DNA of 64,000 nt, taken from positions 248,001 to 312,000 of the forward strand of contig NZ_PVBT01000001.1 in the NCBI RefSeq assembly GCF_002980555.1, written 5' to 3'. Positions 33,843 through 43,695 of this stretch are shown one piece after another (positions within the stretch are counted from its first letter, which is position 1; the number at the start of each line of letters is the position of its first letter). Made by a program: the position numbers and the translations under genes. The DNA comes from Phyllobacterium myrsinacearum. GTDB lineage: Bacteria > Pseudomonadota > Alphaproteobacteria > Rhizobiales > Rhizobiaceae. Below the pieces are notes generated by a model. That model was not told the origin of the DNA, ran no database searches, and saw only the letters and a program-made list of their open reading frames with translations.

Positions 33843-35243
33843 CTAACGGCTCCAGAAGCTGCGCGTAAACAGAATGACGACCGTGATGATTTCCAGCCGG
33901 CCCGCCAGCATGAGATAGCTCAGGAGCAGAAGCGATGGGTCGCTGAGCGTTGAAAAGTTGCCGACCGGCCCGATCGTATCGCCAAAGCCCGGCCCGACAT
34001 TGGAAAGCGCCGTGAGGGCGCCGGTGATGGACGTGCCGAGATCGTTGCCGAGGATCGTCAGCGCCGTGGCCCCGACGACCAGGGACGACATGTAGAGAAA
34101 GATGAAGAGCAGGGCGGATTGCGCGACCTGCGGGCTGATTTCGGCGCGGCCATAGCGCATTTTGATAACGGCATTCGGCATGATCAGCCGGGTCAGGCTG
34201 GCGGATGCCAATTGCCAGAGGATGATCAGGCGATTGAGCTTGATACCGCCGGAGGTCGACCCGGCACAGCCGCCGATGAATGTCACGATGAAGAAAATGC
34301 CAAGGGCTTCCGGCCCCCAGCGCGTATAATCTTCGGTTGCAAAACCTGTGGTTGAGATAATCGATACGAGGTTGAATGCGGCGGCAATCAGGGCATCGCC
34401 GAAGCCGATGCCGGTTTCCAGCGTGAGCCCCACCGCCAGGAAAAAGCTGAGGCCGATGACGATGACGAAGAACAAAGTCACCTGCGGGTCGGCGAGCGAG
34501 GTCAGGCGCTGCGGCATGACCGCCTTGATGTAGAGCACGAAGGGCAGGGCGCCGAGCATCATGAAGATGGTGGCGATGACGAGAATGGCCCGGTTGTGGG
34601 CATAAAAGCCCAGGGATGAATCGTGGGTGGAAAAGCCGGCGGTGGCGACGGTCGTCATGCCGTGATTGACCGCATCGAACATGCCCATGCCGGCGGCGAA
34701 ATAAGACAGGGTGCACAGCACCGTCAGGCTGACATAGGCGATGATGATGCCGGTGGCGATCTGGTGGATGCGCGGCAGGATCTTTTCCGACTTGTCGGAG
34801 GATTCCATGTGCAGGAGCTGGATGCCGCCCACCCGCAGCGACGGCAGCAGCAACAGGCCGAGGCCGACGAAGCCGAAACCGCCGAACCAGCACAGGAGCG
34901 AGCGCCAGAGCAGGATGCCGCGCGGCATGGCATCGAGCCCGGTCAGCACGGTGGCGCCCGTCGACGTGATGCCGGACATGGATTCGAACAGCGCCTTGGC
35001 AAAACTGATCGGCAGCGTCGAGAAATAGAGGGGAAGGGAACCGAGCAGCGCCGCCGTGAGCCAGACGGAAACGATCAGGAGAAAGCCGAGGCGCGGGGTG
35101 AACCGGATGTCGGGATTGTGGGTGGCCAGGGCAACAAGCCCGCAGAGAACACCGGTGAAAATCGCCGATTCCACGAAAGTGATCCAGTCCCGGTTGCCGA
35201 TGTGCAGATCAACAGCGGCGGGAATCAGCATGGCCGCCGCCAT
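33843..35243 (-). CDS. TrkH-family potassium uptake protein
   Basis: A 466-residue potassium transporter subunit with four MPM (membrane-pore-membrane) repeats. Selectivity-filter loops are seen as TSTGATVLTGLD, STHDSSLGF and the filter-like ISTTGFATED and LSNVGPGFGDT regions; the last carries the usual Gly residues. It would form the ion channel of the Trk system with a cytoplasmic TrkA elsewhere. The annotated ATG at 35243 starts inside the first helix; the frame upstream is open to 35279 and reads like a normal TrkH N-terminus (RTIINICARFGLIMAAAM), but contains no ATG, GTG or TTG in a good position. A non-canonical start is possible. Confidence 0.88.
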   Translation of the reverse strand: MAAAMLIPAAVDLHIGNRDWITFVESAIFTGVLCGLVALATHNPDIRFTPRLGFLLIVSVWLTAALLGSLPLYFSTLPISFAKALFESMSGITSTGATVLTGLDAMPRGILLWRSLLCWFGGFGFVGLGLLLLPSLRVGGIQLLHMESSDKSEKILPRIHQIATGIIIAYVSLTVLCTLSYFAAGMGMFDAVNHGMTTVATAGFSTHDSSLGFYAHNRAILVIATIFMMLGALPFVLYIKAVMPQRLTSLADPQVTLFFVIVIGLSFFLAVGLTLETGIGFGDALIAAAFNLVSIISTTGFATEDYTRWGPEALGIFFIVTFIGGCAGSTSGGIKLNRLIILWQLASASLTRLIMPNAVIKMRYGRAEISPQVAQSALLFIFLYMSSLVVGATALTILGNDLGTSITGALTALSNVGPGFGDTIGPVGNFSTLSDPSLLLLSYLMLAGRLEIITVVILFTRSFWSR

Positions 35244-35498
35244 GATCAGACCAAATCGCGCGCAAATATTGATGATGGTGCGAAAAATGAGCGGACCTCA
35301 GACTGGCAGCAGGGACATGAGAATGTTTCATAACCGGTTCCACCCCGCGCCACAATGCACGCCAAACGGCAAAACACCGCGTACAAGCTGTGGCTAACCG
35401 GGCTATATCACGCGCAGACCTTGCAACGGAGGGGGCTGACCCACTACCTTATGGCATTGGAAATGATCACAAGTCTGCTCCCAACCCGTTCTGGCTGA

Positions 35499-36497
<999 letters not shown>

Positions 36498-36557
36498 GGG
36501 CGTTTGAGATAAGGCCGGTTGCGATATGCGGAACCGGAATGGGGGAGAGACTGCGCC

Positions 36558-37454
36558 ATGTCGCTTGACTGGGACAAATTGCGAATATTCCATGCTGCGG
36601 CGGAGGCTGGGTCGTTCACCCATGCCGCCGAGACGCTGCATCTGTCGCAATCGGCCATCTCCCGCCAGGTGAGCGCTTTGGAACAGGATGTCGGCGTTCC
36701 CCTGTTTCACCGGCATGCGCGCGGCCTGATCCTGACCGAGCAGGGCGAGGTGCTGTACCGCACGGCGCATGAAGTGCTGATGAAGCTGGAAAATGTCCGC
36801 TCGCGCCTGACCGAAAGCAAGGACCGCCCGTCGGGCAAGCTGCGCGTCACCACCACCGTCGGTCTCGGTTCCGGCTGGCTGATCGAGCGGGTGCAGGAAT
36901 TCATCGAGCTTTATCCGGAAGTGCAGCTGCAGCTGCTGCTCGACAATGAAGAGCTGGATCTGACGATGCGCCATGCGGATTGCGCCATTCGCCTGCGCCA
37001 GCCGCAGCAGCCCGATCTGATCCAGCGGCGGTTGTTCACCGTGCATATGCACGTCTACGCCTCGCCGGGCTATATCGCCAAATACGGCAAGATCGAAAAC
37101 ATCGACGAGATCGATTCCCACCGCATCGTCAGCTTTGGCGAACCGGCGCCGTCGTACCTCACCAATCTCAACTGGCTGGAAGGGATCGGCCGGTCCGACG
37201 GCAATCTGCGGCCCGCCGTTCTGCAGATCAACAATCTCCTGTCGATCAAGCGCGCCATCCAGAAGGGCGTCGGCCTCGGTGTGCTTCCCGATTACATGGT
37301 CGAGAAAGATTCGACCCTGGTGCGCCTGTTGCCGGAGATGGAGCTGCCATCCTTCGATACGTTCTTCTGCTATCCCGAGGGAATCAAGAACGCAGCGAAA
37401 TTGCACGTGTTTCGGGATTTCCTTTTCTCGAAGGCGCGCACCTGGTCGTACTGA
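36558..37454 (+). CDS. lsrB: LysR-family regulator of the LsrB/VtlR type
   Basis: A 298-residue LTTR. The N-terminal HTH is MSLDWDKLRIFHAAAEAGSF and TLHLSQSAISRQVSALEQDV; the effector domain includes PSGKLRVTTTVGLG and HADCAIRLRQPQQ. Cysteines C142 and C271 lie at positions comparable to redox-sensitive cysteines reported for S. meliloti LsrB. Sequence and context (after trxB, before an AbcR-like sRNA) match LsrB of Sinorhizobium, which affects LPS and redox gene expression, and VtlR of Brucella and Agrobacterium, which controls AbcR sRNAs. GGGGGAGAG precedes the ATG. Confidence 0.88.
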   Translation: MSLDWDKLRIFHAAAEAGSFTHAAETLHLSQSAISRQVSALEQDVGVPLFHRHARGLILTEQGEVLYRTAHEVLMKLENVRSRLTESKDRPSGKLRVTTTVGLGSGWLIERVQEFIELYPEVQLQLLLDNEELDLTMRHADCAIRLRQPQQPDLIQRRLFTVHMHVYASPGYIAKYGKIENIDEIDSHRIVSFGEPAPSYLTNLNWLEGIGRSDGNLRPAVLQINNLLSIKRAIQKGVGLGVLPDYMVEKDSTLVRLLPEMELPSFDTFFCYPEGIKNAAKLHVFRDFLFSKARTWSY

Positions 37455-37579
37455 CCGGCTGTTTCCGCATTTTTGCGAAAAATTTTTCTTTCGAAAGCGG
37501 GCAGATTCGGAGCATGATCTTGCCGGATTGCATCGCAAAGGCGCGCTCTCATTTCAAAAATGCCGATAAATTGTCGGTA

Positions 37580-37605
37580 TGCATTTGGTGCATGGGTGCA
37601 TTGCA
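37580..37605. promoter_or_regulatory. TGCAT repeats upstream of the AbcR-like sRNA
   Basis: TGCAT occurs at 37580, 37589 and 37597, with TGCA again at 37602, i.e. about one per 8-9 bases. The cluster is 45-60 bases upstream of the predicted sRNA start, where an activator such as the adjacent LTTR could bind. Confidence 0.4.
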
Positions 37606-37640
37606 CAATTGGGGGATTGCAAGAAGCGGTTAAAGGGCCC

Positions 37641-37770
37641 ATATCCACATCACTAGCCGATGCGTCTCCTCCTCCCATTGCGCATCCGCTAGTGTTCCCC
37701 TCTGGAGGTTTTGCCAGAAATGGCATCCTTCAAAACTTAAGGCCGGGCAATTGTCCGGCCTCTTTTCTTT
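37641..37770 (+). ncRNA. AbcR-like small regulatory RNA
   Basis: In the gap between lsrB and msrP a strong stem, CACTAGC-C-GATGCG (37651-37664) with CGCATC-C-GCTAGTG (37681-37694), presents a 16-base loop containing CTCCTCCTCCC, a perfect anti-Shine-Dalgarno stretch. A second exposed CCCCTCTGGAGG follows and the transcript ends in the GGCCGG...CCGGCC hairpin with a TCTTTTCTTTT tail. AbcR1/AbcR2 of Agrobacterium, Sinorhizobium and Brucella are Hfq-binding sRNAs with such loops that silence ABC-transporter mRNAs, and in Sinorhizobium and Agrobacterium they lie beside lsrB/vtlR. Position, layout and structure agree; the 5' end is estimated. Confidence 0.82.
37741..37770 (+). terminator. Terminator of the AbcR-like sRNA
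   Basis: GGCCGG (37741-37746) pairs with CCGGCC (37755-37760); the inner GCAATTGT is also nearly self-complementary. A T-rich tail (TCTTTTCTTT) follows. Confidence 0.88.
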
Positions 37771-37792
37771 TCTGGGGTATGTTTCCAAAAAA

Positions 37793-38773
37793 TCAGCGAT
37801 AGAGCGTTTCGTTTTCAAGCCTCGTATAGAGGGACGCGACCTGATCGCCATAGCCGTTGAACAGCAGGGTCGGCACGGTTTCACCCGTGTGCAGCACGCG
37901 CTCCTGCGCCTGGCTCCAGCGGGGATGCGCCACCGCCGGATTGACGTTGGCCCAGAAACCGTACTCGTTCGATGCCAGCTCTTCCCAGAAACTCACCGGC
38001 CGCTTGTCGGTGAAGCTGATCTTGCGGATCGATTTGATTGACTTGAACCCGTATTTCCACGGCAAAGCGAGGCGGATCGGCGCGCCGAACTGGTTGAGCA
38101 GGGGCTTGCCATAGGCGCCTGTCACCAGGAAGGCGAGCTCGTTGGCGGCCTCCGCCATGGTGACGCCCTCCACATAGGGCCAGCTATAGAGAAAGCCGTT
38201 CTGGCCGCTGGCCATGGCTGGGTCGTTGAAGGTCTCGAAGCGGATATATTTGGCCGAGGCGAGCGGTTTCGCCAGTTCGACCAGCCTGGACAGGGAAAAG
38301 CCGGTCCAGGGAATGGTCATCGACCAGGCCTCGACGCAGCGGTGCCGATAGAGACGCTCCTCCAGCGGAATTTTTGCTTCAAGGTCGGCAAATTCGATGA
38401 TGAAAGGTTTTTCCACCATGCCGTCGATGTCGATCGCCCATGGGTTGGTGATGAGGCTCCGCGCCTCGGCATAAATGCCCTTGTCCGATCCGAACTCGTA
38501 GAAATTGTTGTATGTCGCGTTGATCGCTTCCGGTGTCAGGCTGCGGTCGAGCGTGTAGGCACCGTTGCGTCTGGCCGGATAGAGCGCCGGGTTGCCCGCA
38601 GGTTTATGCTCCCCCTCGGCGCGCGCCACTTTTGGTAATGCTGTGAGCGCAGCGGTTGCCAGCGCACCAAGACCCCATGCCTGCAGGATCGATCGCCGGT
38701 TCAGAAACGCGGCCTCCGGGGTTGCCAGGGTTTCGGCTATCGCCCAGGCGGGCTTGCGGTGAATGGCGGCCAT
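37793..38773 (-). CDS. msrP: Protein-methionine-sulfoxide reductase catalytic subunit
   Basis: A 326-residue molybdopterin oxidoreductase of the MsrP/YedY family, which repairs oxidised methionine in periplasmic proteins. A twin-arginine signal (NRRSILQAWGLGALATAAL, residues 25-43) directs folded export. The Mo-ligand cysteine is C146 in YRHRCVEAWSM. Electrons normally come from the haem protein MsrQ, whose gene is usually adjacent but is not next to this one: the flanks are the sRNA and aspC. ATG 38773 is chosen over an upstream ATG because it matches the family N-terminus. Confidence 0.92.
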   Translation of the reverse strand: MAAIHRKPAWAIAETLATPEAAFLNRRSILQAWGLGALATAALTALPKVARAEGEHKPAGNPALYPARRNGAYTLDRSLTPEAINATYNNFYEFGSDKGIYAEARSLITNPWAIDIDGMVEKPFIIEFADLEAKIPLEERLYRHRCVEAWSMTIPWTGFSLSRLVELAKPLASAKYIRFETFNDPAMASGQNGFLYSWPYVEGVTMAEAANELAFLVTGAYGKPLLNQFGAPIRLALPWKYGFKSIKSIRKISFTDKRPVSFWEELASNEYGFWANVNPAVAHPRWSQAQERVLHTGETVPTLLFNGYGDQVASLYTRLENETLYR

Positions 38774-38863
38774 GACTGTTCTTTCATCTCTGCGGCGTTG
38801 CGGTGGAAATATGCCATTTCCACGCAAGAACGATCAACACAAAGCCGTGAAGCTTTTGCGGCA

Positions 38864-38889
38864 AAGAAAAAGGGGCCGATACGGCCCCT
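38864..38889 (-). terminator. Terminator of the aspartate aminotransferase gene
   Basis: On the minus strand AGGGGCCG pairs with CGGCCCCT over a three-base loop, followed by TTTTTCTTT, immediately after the aminotransferase stop. Confidence 0.92.
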
Positions 38890-38913
38890 GGTATTTTCAA
38901 TCCGGTTGTACGA

Positions 38914-40221
<1,308 letters not shown>

Positions 40222-40353
40222 TCACATCGCGCTGTTTCTATGCAGGGTGTGACATGAAACATTCAAAGCATCAGCCCCGTTCATGGGATGTTTCACGCAA
40301 ACCGATGAGACCGGACACCAGCGGTGATATTTGCCCGCCACAGGAGACCAGCC

Positions 40354-40980
40354 ATGCCGATACTCTATTCGCAGCTCAGTTCCGGAAATTGCTACAAGCC
40401 GCGCCTCTTGATGGCGAAGCTTGGCCTGCCGTTCGAGCATGTGGCCATTTCATCGGCGGACGGATCGACGCGAAAACCGGAATTCACCGCCAAGAATCCC
40501 AATGGCAAGGTGCCGCTGCTGGAGCTTGACGACGGCCGGTTCCTGGCGGAGTCCAATGCCATCCTGCTCTATCTGGCCGAGGGAACCCGGTTCATCCCTG
40601 ATGATTCCTATGCGCGCGCACTGATGTATCAATGGCTGTTCTTCGAACAGTACACGCATGAACCCAATATTGCGGTGCGCCGCGCCCTGCTGGTCTATCC
40701 GGAGCGGGCGAAGGATGCGACGCCGGAGCGGCTGGCGGCAACGCTGGAAGGCGGCAACAAGGCGCTGCTCGTCATGGAACAGCAGTTGCAGAAGACGCCC
40801 TATTTCGCCGGTGACGCGATCAGCGTCGCCGATATCGCGCTCTATGCCTATACCCACGAGGCGAACCAGGGCGGCTATGACCTTTCGGCCTATCCGTCCG
40901 TGGCGAAATGGCTGAGCCGGGTTGCCGGCGACGAGGGGCACGTGCCGATCACCTGGCTGCCGGAGGCGTCAGGCGGCTGA
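40354..40980 (+). CDS. Glutathione S-transferase
   Basis: A 208-residue cytosolic GST. The thioredoxin-like N-domain has SGNCYKPRLLMAKLGLPFEH, with NPNGKVPLLELDDGRFLAES containing the cis-proline glutathione-binding loop. The helical C-domain includes NKALLVMEQQL and YFAGDAISVADIALYAY, the conserved structural motif. It conjugates or reduces small electrophiles with glutathione; class and substrate are not resolved. AGGAGACCAGCC supports ATG 40354. It overlaps the convergent LysR gene by twelve bases. Confidence 0.88.
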   Translation: MPILYSQLSSGNCYKPRLLMAKLGLPFEHVAISSADGSTRKPEFTAKNPNGKVPLLELDDGRFLAESNAILLYLAEGTRFIPDDSYARALMYQWLFFEQYTHEPNIAVRRALLVYPERAKDATPERLAATLEGGNKALLVMEQQLQKTPYFAGDAISVADIALYAYTHEANQGGYDLSAYPSVAKWLSRVAGDEGHVPITWLPEASGG

Positions 40981-41895
40981 TTTGATCTCATCGCCCGTTC
41001 CGGTCATGCCCGGCAGGCGGGAGGCGAGGGCATCGATCAGCACGCGCATGCGCGCCGGCATGAAGGGCGCCCGCGGCCAGACCGCATAGGTGTCGAAAAC
41101 CAGCGGTTCGACGTCGGGCAGGACCCGGACAAGGCTACCGCTGTGCACCCGCGCGCGAATAAGCCAGCAGGGCAGCCAGGCGAGCCCCATGCCCGCGACC
41201 GCCATATCGGCAGCGCTATCCAGATCATCGAGGATCAGCCGGGTGCGGGCCGGGGCCGCATAGGTACCGCCCTTGCCGTCAGGGAAAAGCCAGGGCCGGG
41301 TATTGCCGTCGCGGCCATAGACGATGGAGTCGTGCCCGGCGATATCCTCGATGGCGCGCGGGGTTCCACGTGCGGCGAGATAGGACGGCGCTGCACAGAT
41401 GGTCATGCGCTGGCGCGCAATGCGGCGGGCGGTGAGGACGGCGCTGTCGGGCAGGACTGCGTTGCGGACAACAAGGTCATAGCCTTCCTCGATCAGGTCC
41501 ACCGGCCGGTCGGTGAAAGACACGTCGAAGCGCAACGCCGCGTATTGGCGGGAGAGGTCGGCGATGACGGGCGCGACGCAGTAACGGCCGAATATCACGG
41601 GTACGCTGATGCGCAGGCGGCCCGCCGGTTGTTCCCTGTCGGAAGCCAGGGCACCTTCCGCCATGTCGAGTTCGGCCAGGATGCGCACGCAATGCGCGTA
41701 GAAGGCGTTGCCGTCGCTCGTCAGCGTGAATGCCCGCGTGGTGCGGTGGCAGAGACGCACGCCAAGCCGTTCCTCCAGCCGGGCGACCGCCTTGCCGACG
41801 GCCGAGCGTGACAAATGCAGTTTTTGCGCGGCGGCGGAAAAACCGCCGGCATCCACCACCGTGACAAACTCCTGAATACCCGCAAGCCGGTCCAT
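40969..41895 (-). CDS. LysR-family transcriptional regulator
   Basis: A 308-residue LTTR. The HTH is MDRLAGIQEFVTVVDAGGFS then AAAQKLHLSRSAVGKAVARL. The effector domain has RLRISVPVIFGRYCVAPVIA and DLVVRNAVLPDS. The style is that of the single-transporter or oxidoreductase-linked LysR regulators. It is divergent from an alcohol dehydrogenase-like gene, with a T-N11-A box of the LysR type between them, so it probably regulates that gene and itself. GGAG six bases before ATG 41895 settles the start; upstream in-frame ATGs lack one. Confidence 0.9.
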   Translation of the reverse strand: MDRLAGIQEFVTVVDAGGFSAAAQKLHLSRSAVGKAVARLEERLGVRLCHRTTRAFTLTSDGNAFYAHCVRILAELDMAEGALASDREQPAGRLRISVPVIFGRYCVAPVIADLSRQYAALRFDVSFTDRPVDLIEEGYDLVVRNAVLPDSAVLTARRIARQRMTICAAPSYLAARGTPRAIEDIAGHDSIVYGRDGNTRPWLFPDGKGGTYAAPARTRLILDDLDSAADMAVAGMGLAWLPCWLIRARVHSGSLVRVLPDVEPLVFDTYAVWPRAPFMPARMRVLIDALASRLPGMTGTGDEIKSAA

Positions 41896-41905
41896 ACTAC
41901 GCTCC

Positions 41906-41928
41906 ATTGTAGAATGGAACGATACAAT
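41906..41928. promoter_or_regulatory. LysR-type T-N11-A box
   Basis: ATTGTA (41906-41911) and TACAAT (41923-41928) form a perfect inverted repeat with exactly eleven bases between, the classical LTTR recognition layout, located 11 bases upstream of the LysR start in the divergent gap. Confidence 0.75.
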
Positions 41929-42015
41929 AATGGGTGGAATGGGCGCAACAGCATCGTACAACGATCATATAAAACACTGTCCTCACCCCGGCTGGCGGGG
42001 CATGCAAGGACAGAG

Positions 42016-43050
42016 ATGATGACGAAGATGATGAAACGCTGGACGCTGAATGGGGCGGGACGCGACAATCTCACACTGGTCGAGGCCGCGGTGCCAACAC
42101 CGGGGCCGGGTGAAATTCTGGTCAAGGCCACGGCGGCGTCGCTCAATTACCGTGACAAGCTGCTGGTCGATCTCGGCTTTGGATTGCCGGTGCCGCAGAC
42201 GGAACCGCTCACGCCGCTGTCGGATCTGTCCGGCACGGTCGCGGCGGTCGGCCCCGGTGTGACGCGCTTCGCCGCGGGTGACGCCGTCATCTCGACCTTC
42301 CTGCCGGACTGGATCGACGGCAGCGGTCCCGGCACGGCGCGCGATCCCAACGGCCGCAGCCTTGGCGGGCCGATGCAGGGCGTTCTGGCTGAATATGTCG
42401 TGCTGCACCAGGACTGGGCGGTCCGGGCGCCGCGCACGCTGACCGGTCTGCAGTCGAGCACGCTGCCCTGCGCCGGCCTTACCGCATGGACCGCTCTGGT
42501 CGAGCGCGGCAAGCTCAAGGCGGGGCAGACCGTGGTCGTCATCGGAACGGGCGGCGTGTCGATCTTCGGCATGCAGGTTGCGCTGATGCACGGCGCTGAA
42601 GTCATCGTTGTCTCCGGCGACGACAGGAAGCTCGCCTGGGCCAGGGAACTCGGTGCCCACCATGGGATCAACCGCCAGGCGGAGGACTGGGTCGAAGCCG
42701 TCTACCGGCTGACCGGCGATCACGGTGCCGACCATATCGTCGAGACGATCGGCGGCGCCCATCTCGACAAGTCCCTGCGCGCGGCGGCGGTCGGCGGGCG
42801 CATTTCGCTGATCGGGGTCATCGAGGGTTTTGAGATATCCGGCGGCTTCGGCCCGTTTGCCCGCAAGCGCGTGGCCGTCGAGGGCATTCAGGTCGGACAC
42901 CGGCGGGCATTGGAGGATCTGGTTGCCGCGGTCGAACTGTCGGGTGTCACTCCGGTCATCGATGCTGTTTACACCATGGCGGATTTTCCCGATGCGCTCG
43001 ATCATCTGGAGCGCGGACCGTTCGGCAAGGTGGTTGTCGAGATCGGCTGA
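42016..43050 (+). CDS. NAD(P)-dependent alcohol dehydrogenase (zinc-type/quinone reductase-like)
   Basis: A 344-residue medium-chain dehydrogenase. The N-terminal GroES-like domain has PGPGEILVKATAASLNYRDK and the central Rossmann loop is VVVIGTGGVSIFGMQVA, with GADHIVETIGG. The usual catalytic zinc Cys-His pattern of alcohol dehydrogenases is not clear, so a quinone-reductase-like activity is possible. The ATG at 42016 has AGGACAGAG. It is divergent from the LysR gene and is its likely target. Confidence 0.85.
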   Translation: MMTKMMKRWTLNGAGRDNLTLVEAAVPTPGPGEILVKATAASLNYRDKLLVDLGFGLPVPQTEPLTPLSDLSGTVAAVGPGVTRFAAGDAVISTFLPDWIDGSGPGTARDPNGRSLGGPMQGVLAEYVVLHQDWAVRAPRTLTGLQSSTLPCAGLTAWTALVERGKLKAGQTVVVIGTGGVSIFGMQVALMHGAEVIVVSGDDRKLAWARELGAHHGINRQAEDWVEAVYRLTGDHGADHIVETIGGAHLDKSLRAAAVGGRISLIGVIEGFEISGGFGPFARKRVAVEGIQVGHRRALEDLVAAVELSGVTPVIDAVYTMADFPDALDHLERGPFGKVVVEIG

Positions 43051-43077
43051 GACAGGGCAAGCGATCGGTGAAATGCA

Positions 43078-43104
43078 AAAAGGCGGGATTAAAATCCCGC
43101 CTTT
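43078..43104. terminator. Bidirectional terminator between dehydrogenase and cold-shock genes
   Basis: AAAGGCGGGATT pairs with AATCCCGCCTTT over a two-base loop, with A-rich and T-rich flanks, serving both converging genes. Confidence 0.9.
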
Positions 43105-43149
43105 CCAAATTTGTAAATTCGAAAACCTGTCGATTTTCGCGTGCGGCGA

Positions 43150-43362
43150 TTAACCAGCAACGCTGAGGTTGTCAGCGGACGACTTGCCCGAACGACGGTC
43201 CTGTACGATTTCGTAGTTGACCTTCTGGCCGTCATTGAGGCCGCGCAGTCCTGCGCGCTCAACAGCGGAGATGTGTACGAATACGTCTGCACCGCCGGTG
43301 TCAGGCTGGATGAAACCATAGCCCTTAGTGCTGTTGAACCATTTCACTGTTCCCGTAGCCAT
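43150..43362 (-). CDS. CspA-family cold-shock protein
   Basis: A 70-residue cold-shock domain protein with RNP1 KGYGFIQP and RNP2 DVFVHI. It differs from the paralogue at 5.35 kb at many positions, with Trp instead of Phe at residue 8 (KWFNST). The ATG at 43362 follows AAAGGAATTTCCC. It has its own strong terminator and a 333-base upstream region, again consistent with a long csp leader. Confidence 0.93.
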   Translation of the reverse strand: MATGTVKWFNSTKGYGFIQPDTGGADVFVHISAVERAGLRGLNDGQKVNYEIVQDRRSGKSSADNLSVAG

Positions 43363-43695
43363 GGGAAATTCCTTTCAGAGATATAAGACAGGCAACATAC
43401 AGCTATGCTGCCCAGGGAATCGAACCTATGCAATGGAGTTCATCAGGAAGCGCAACGGGTTACGCAGGTCGCAAAGTCACTCGACCGATAAATCGATGCG
43501 GGATACATAAGACAGAATCGGAGCCGAAACAAGCGGGATTCAAATCGGCCCCGTGCCGCCGTCACGCGCCCGCCCTTGACCGGGCAAAATTCAGCCTTAC
43601 TTCCCTTGGGTAAATCCGAAGCTTTATCCGGTGCAACTGAACCAACAATGATAGAGTGGATGAGCCGAATCACGGCCGTCCAGAGAGGCTAGCTC
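43363..43695. other. Divergent intergenic region, csp and ABC exporter promoters
   Basis: 333 bases between divergent starts. It should contain both promoters and the csp leader. CCCGCCCTTGACCGGGC around 43569 is GC-rich and may fold, but no known RNA family is recognised. Confidence 0.4.

Noticed and set aside
40255-40295. TGAAACAT ... ATGTTTCA inverted repeat before the GST gene
   Set aside because: The arms are only 8 bases with a 25-base spacer and do not fit the CIRCE element, so I do not call an operator.
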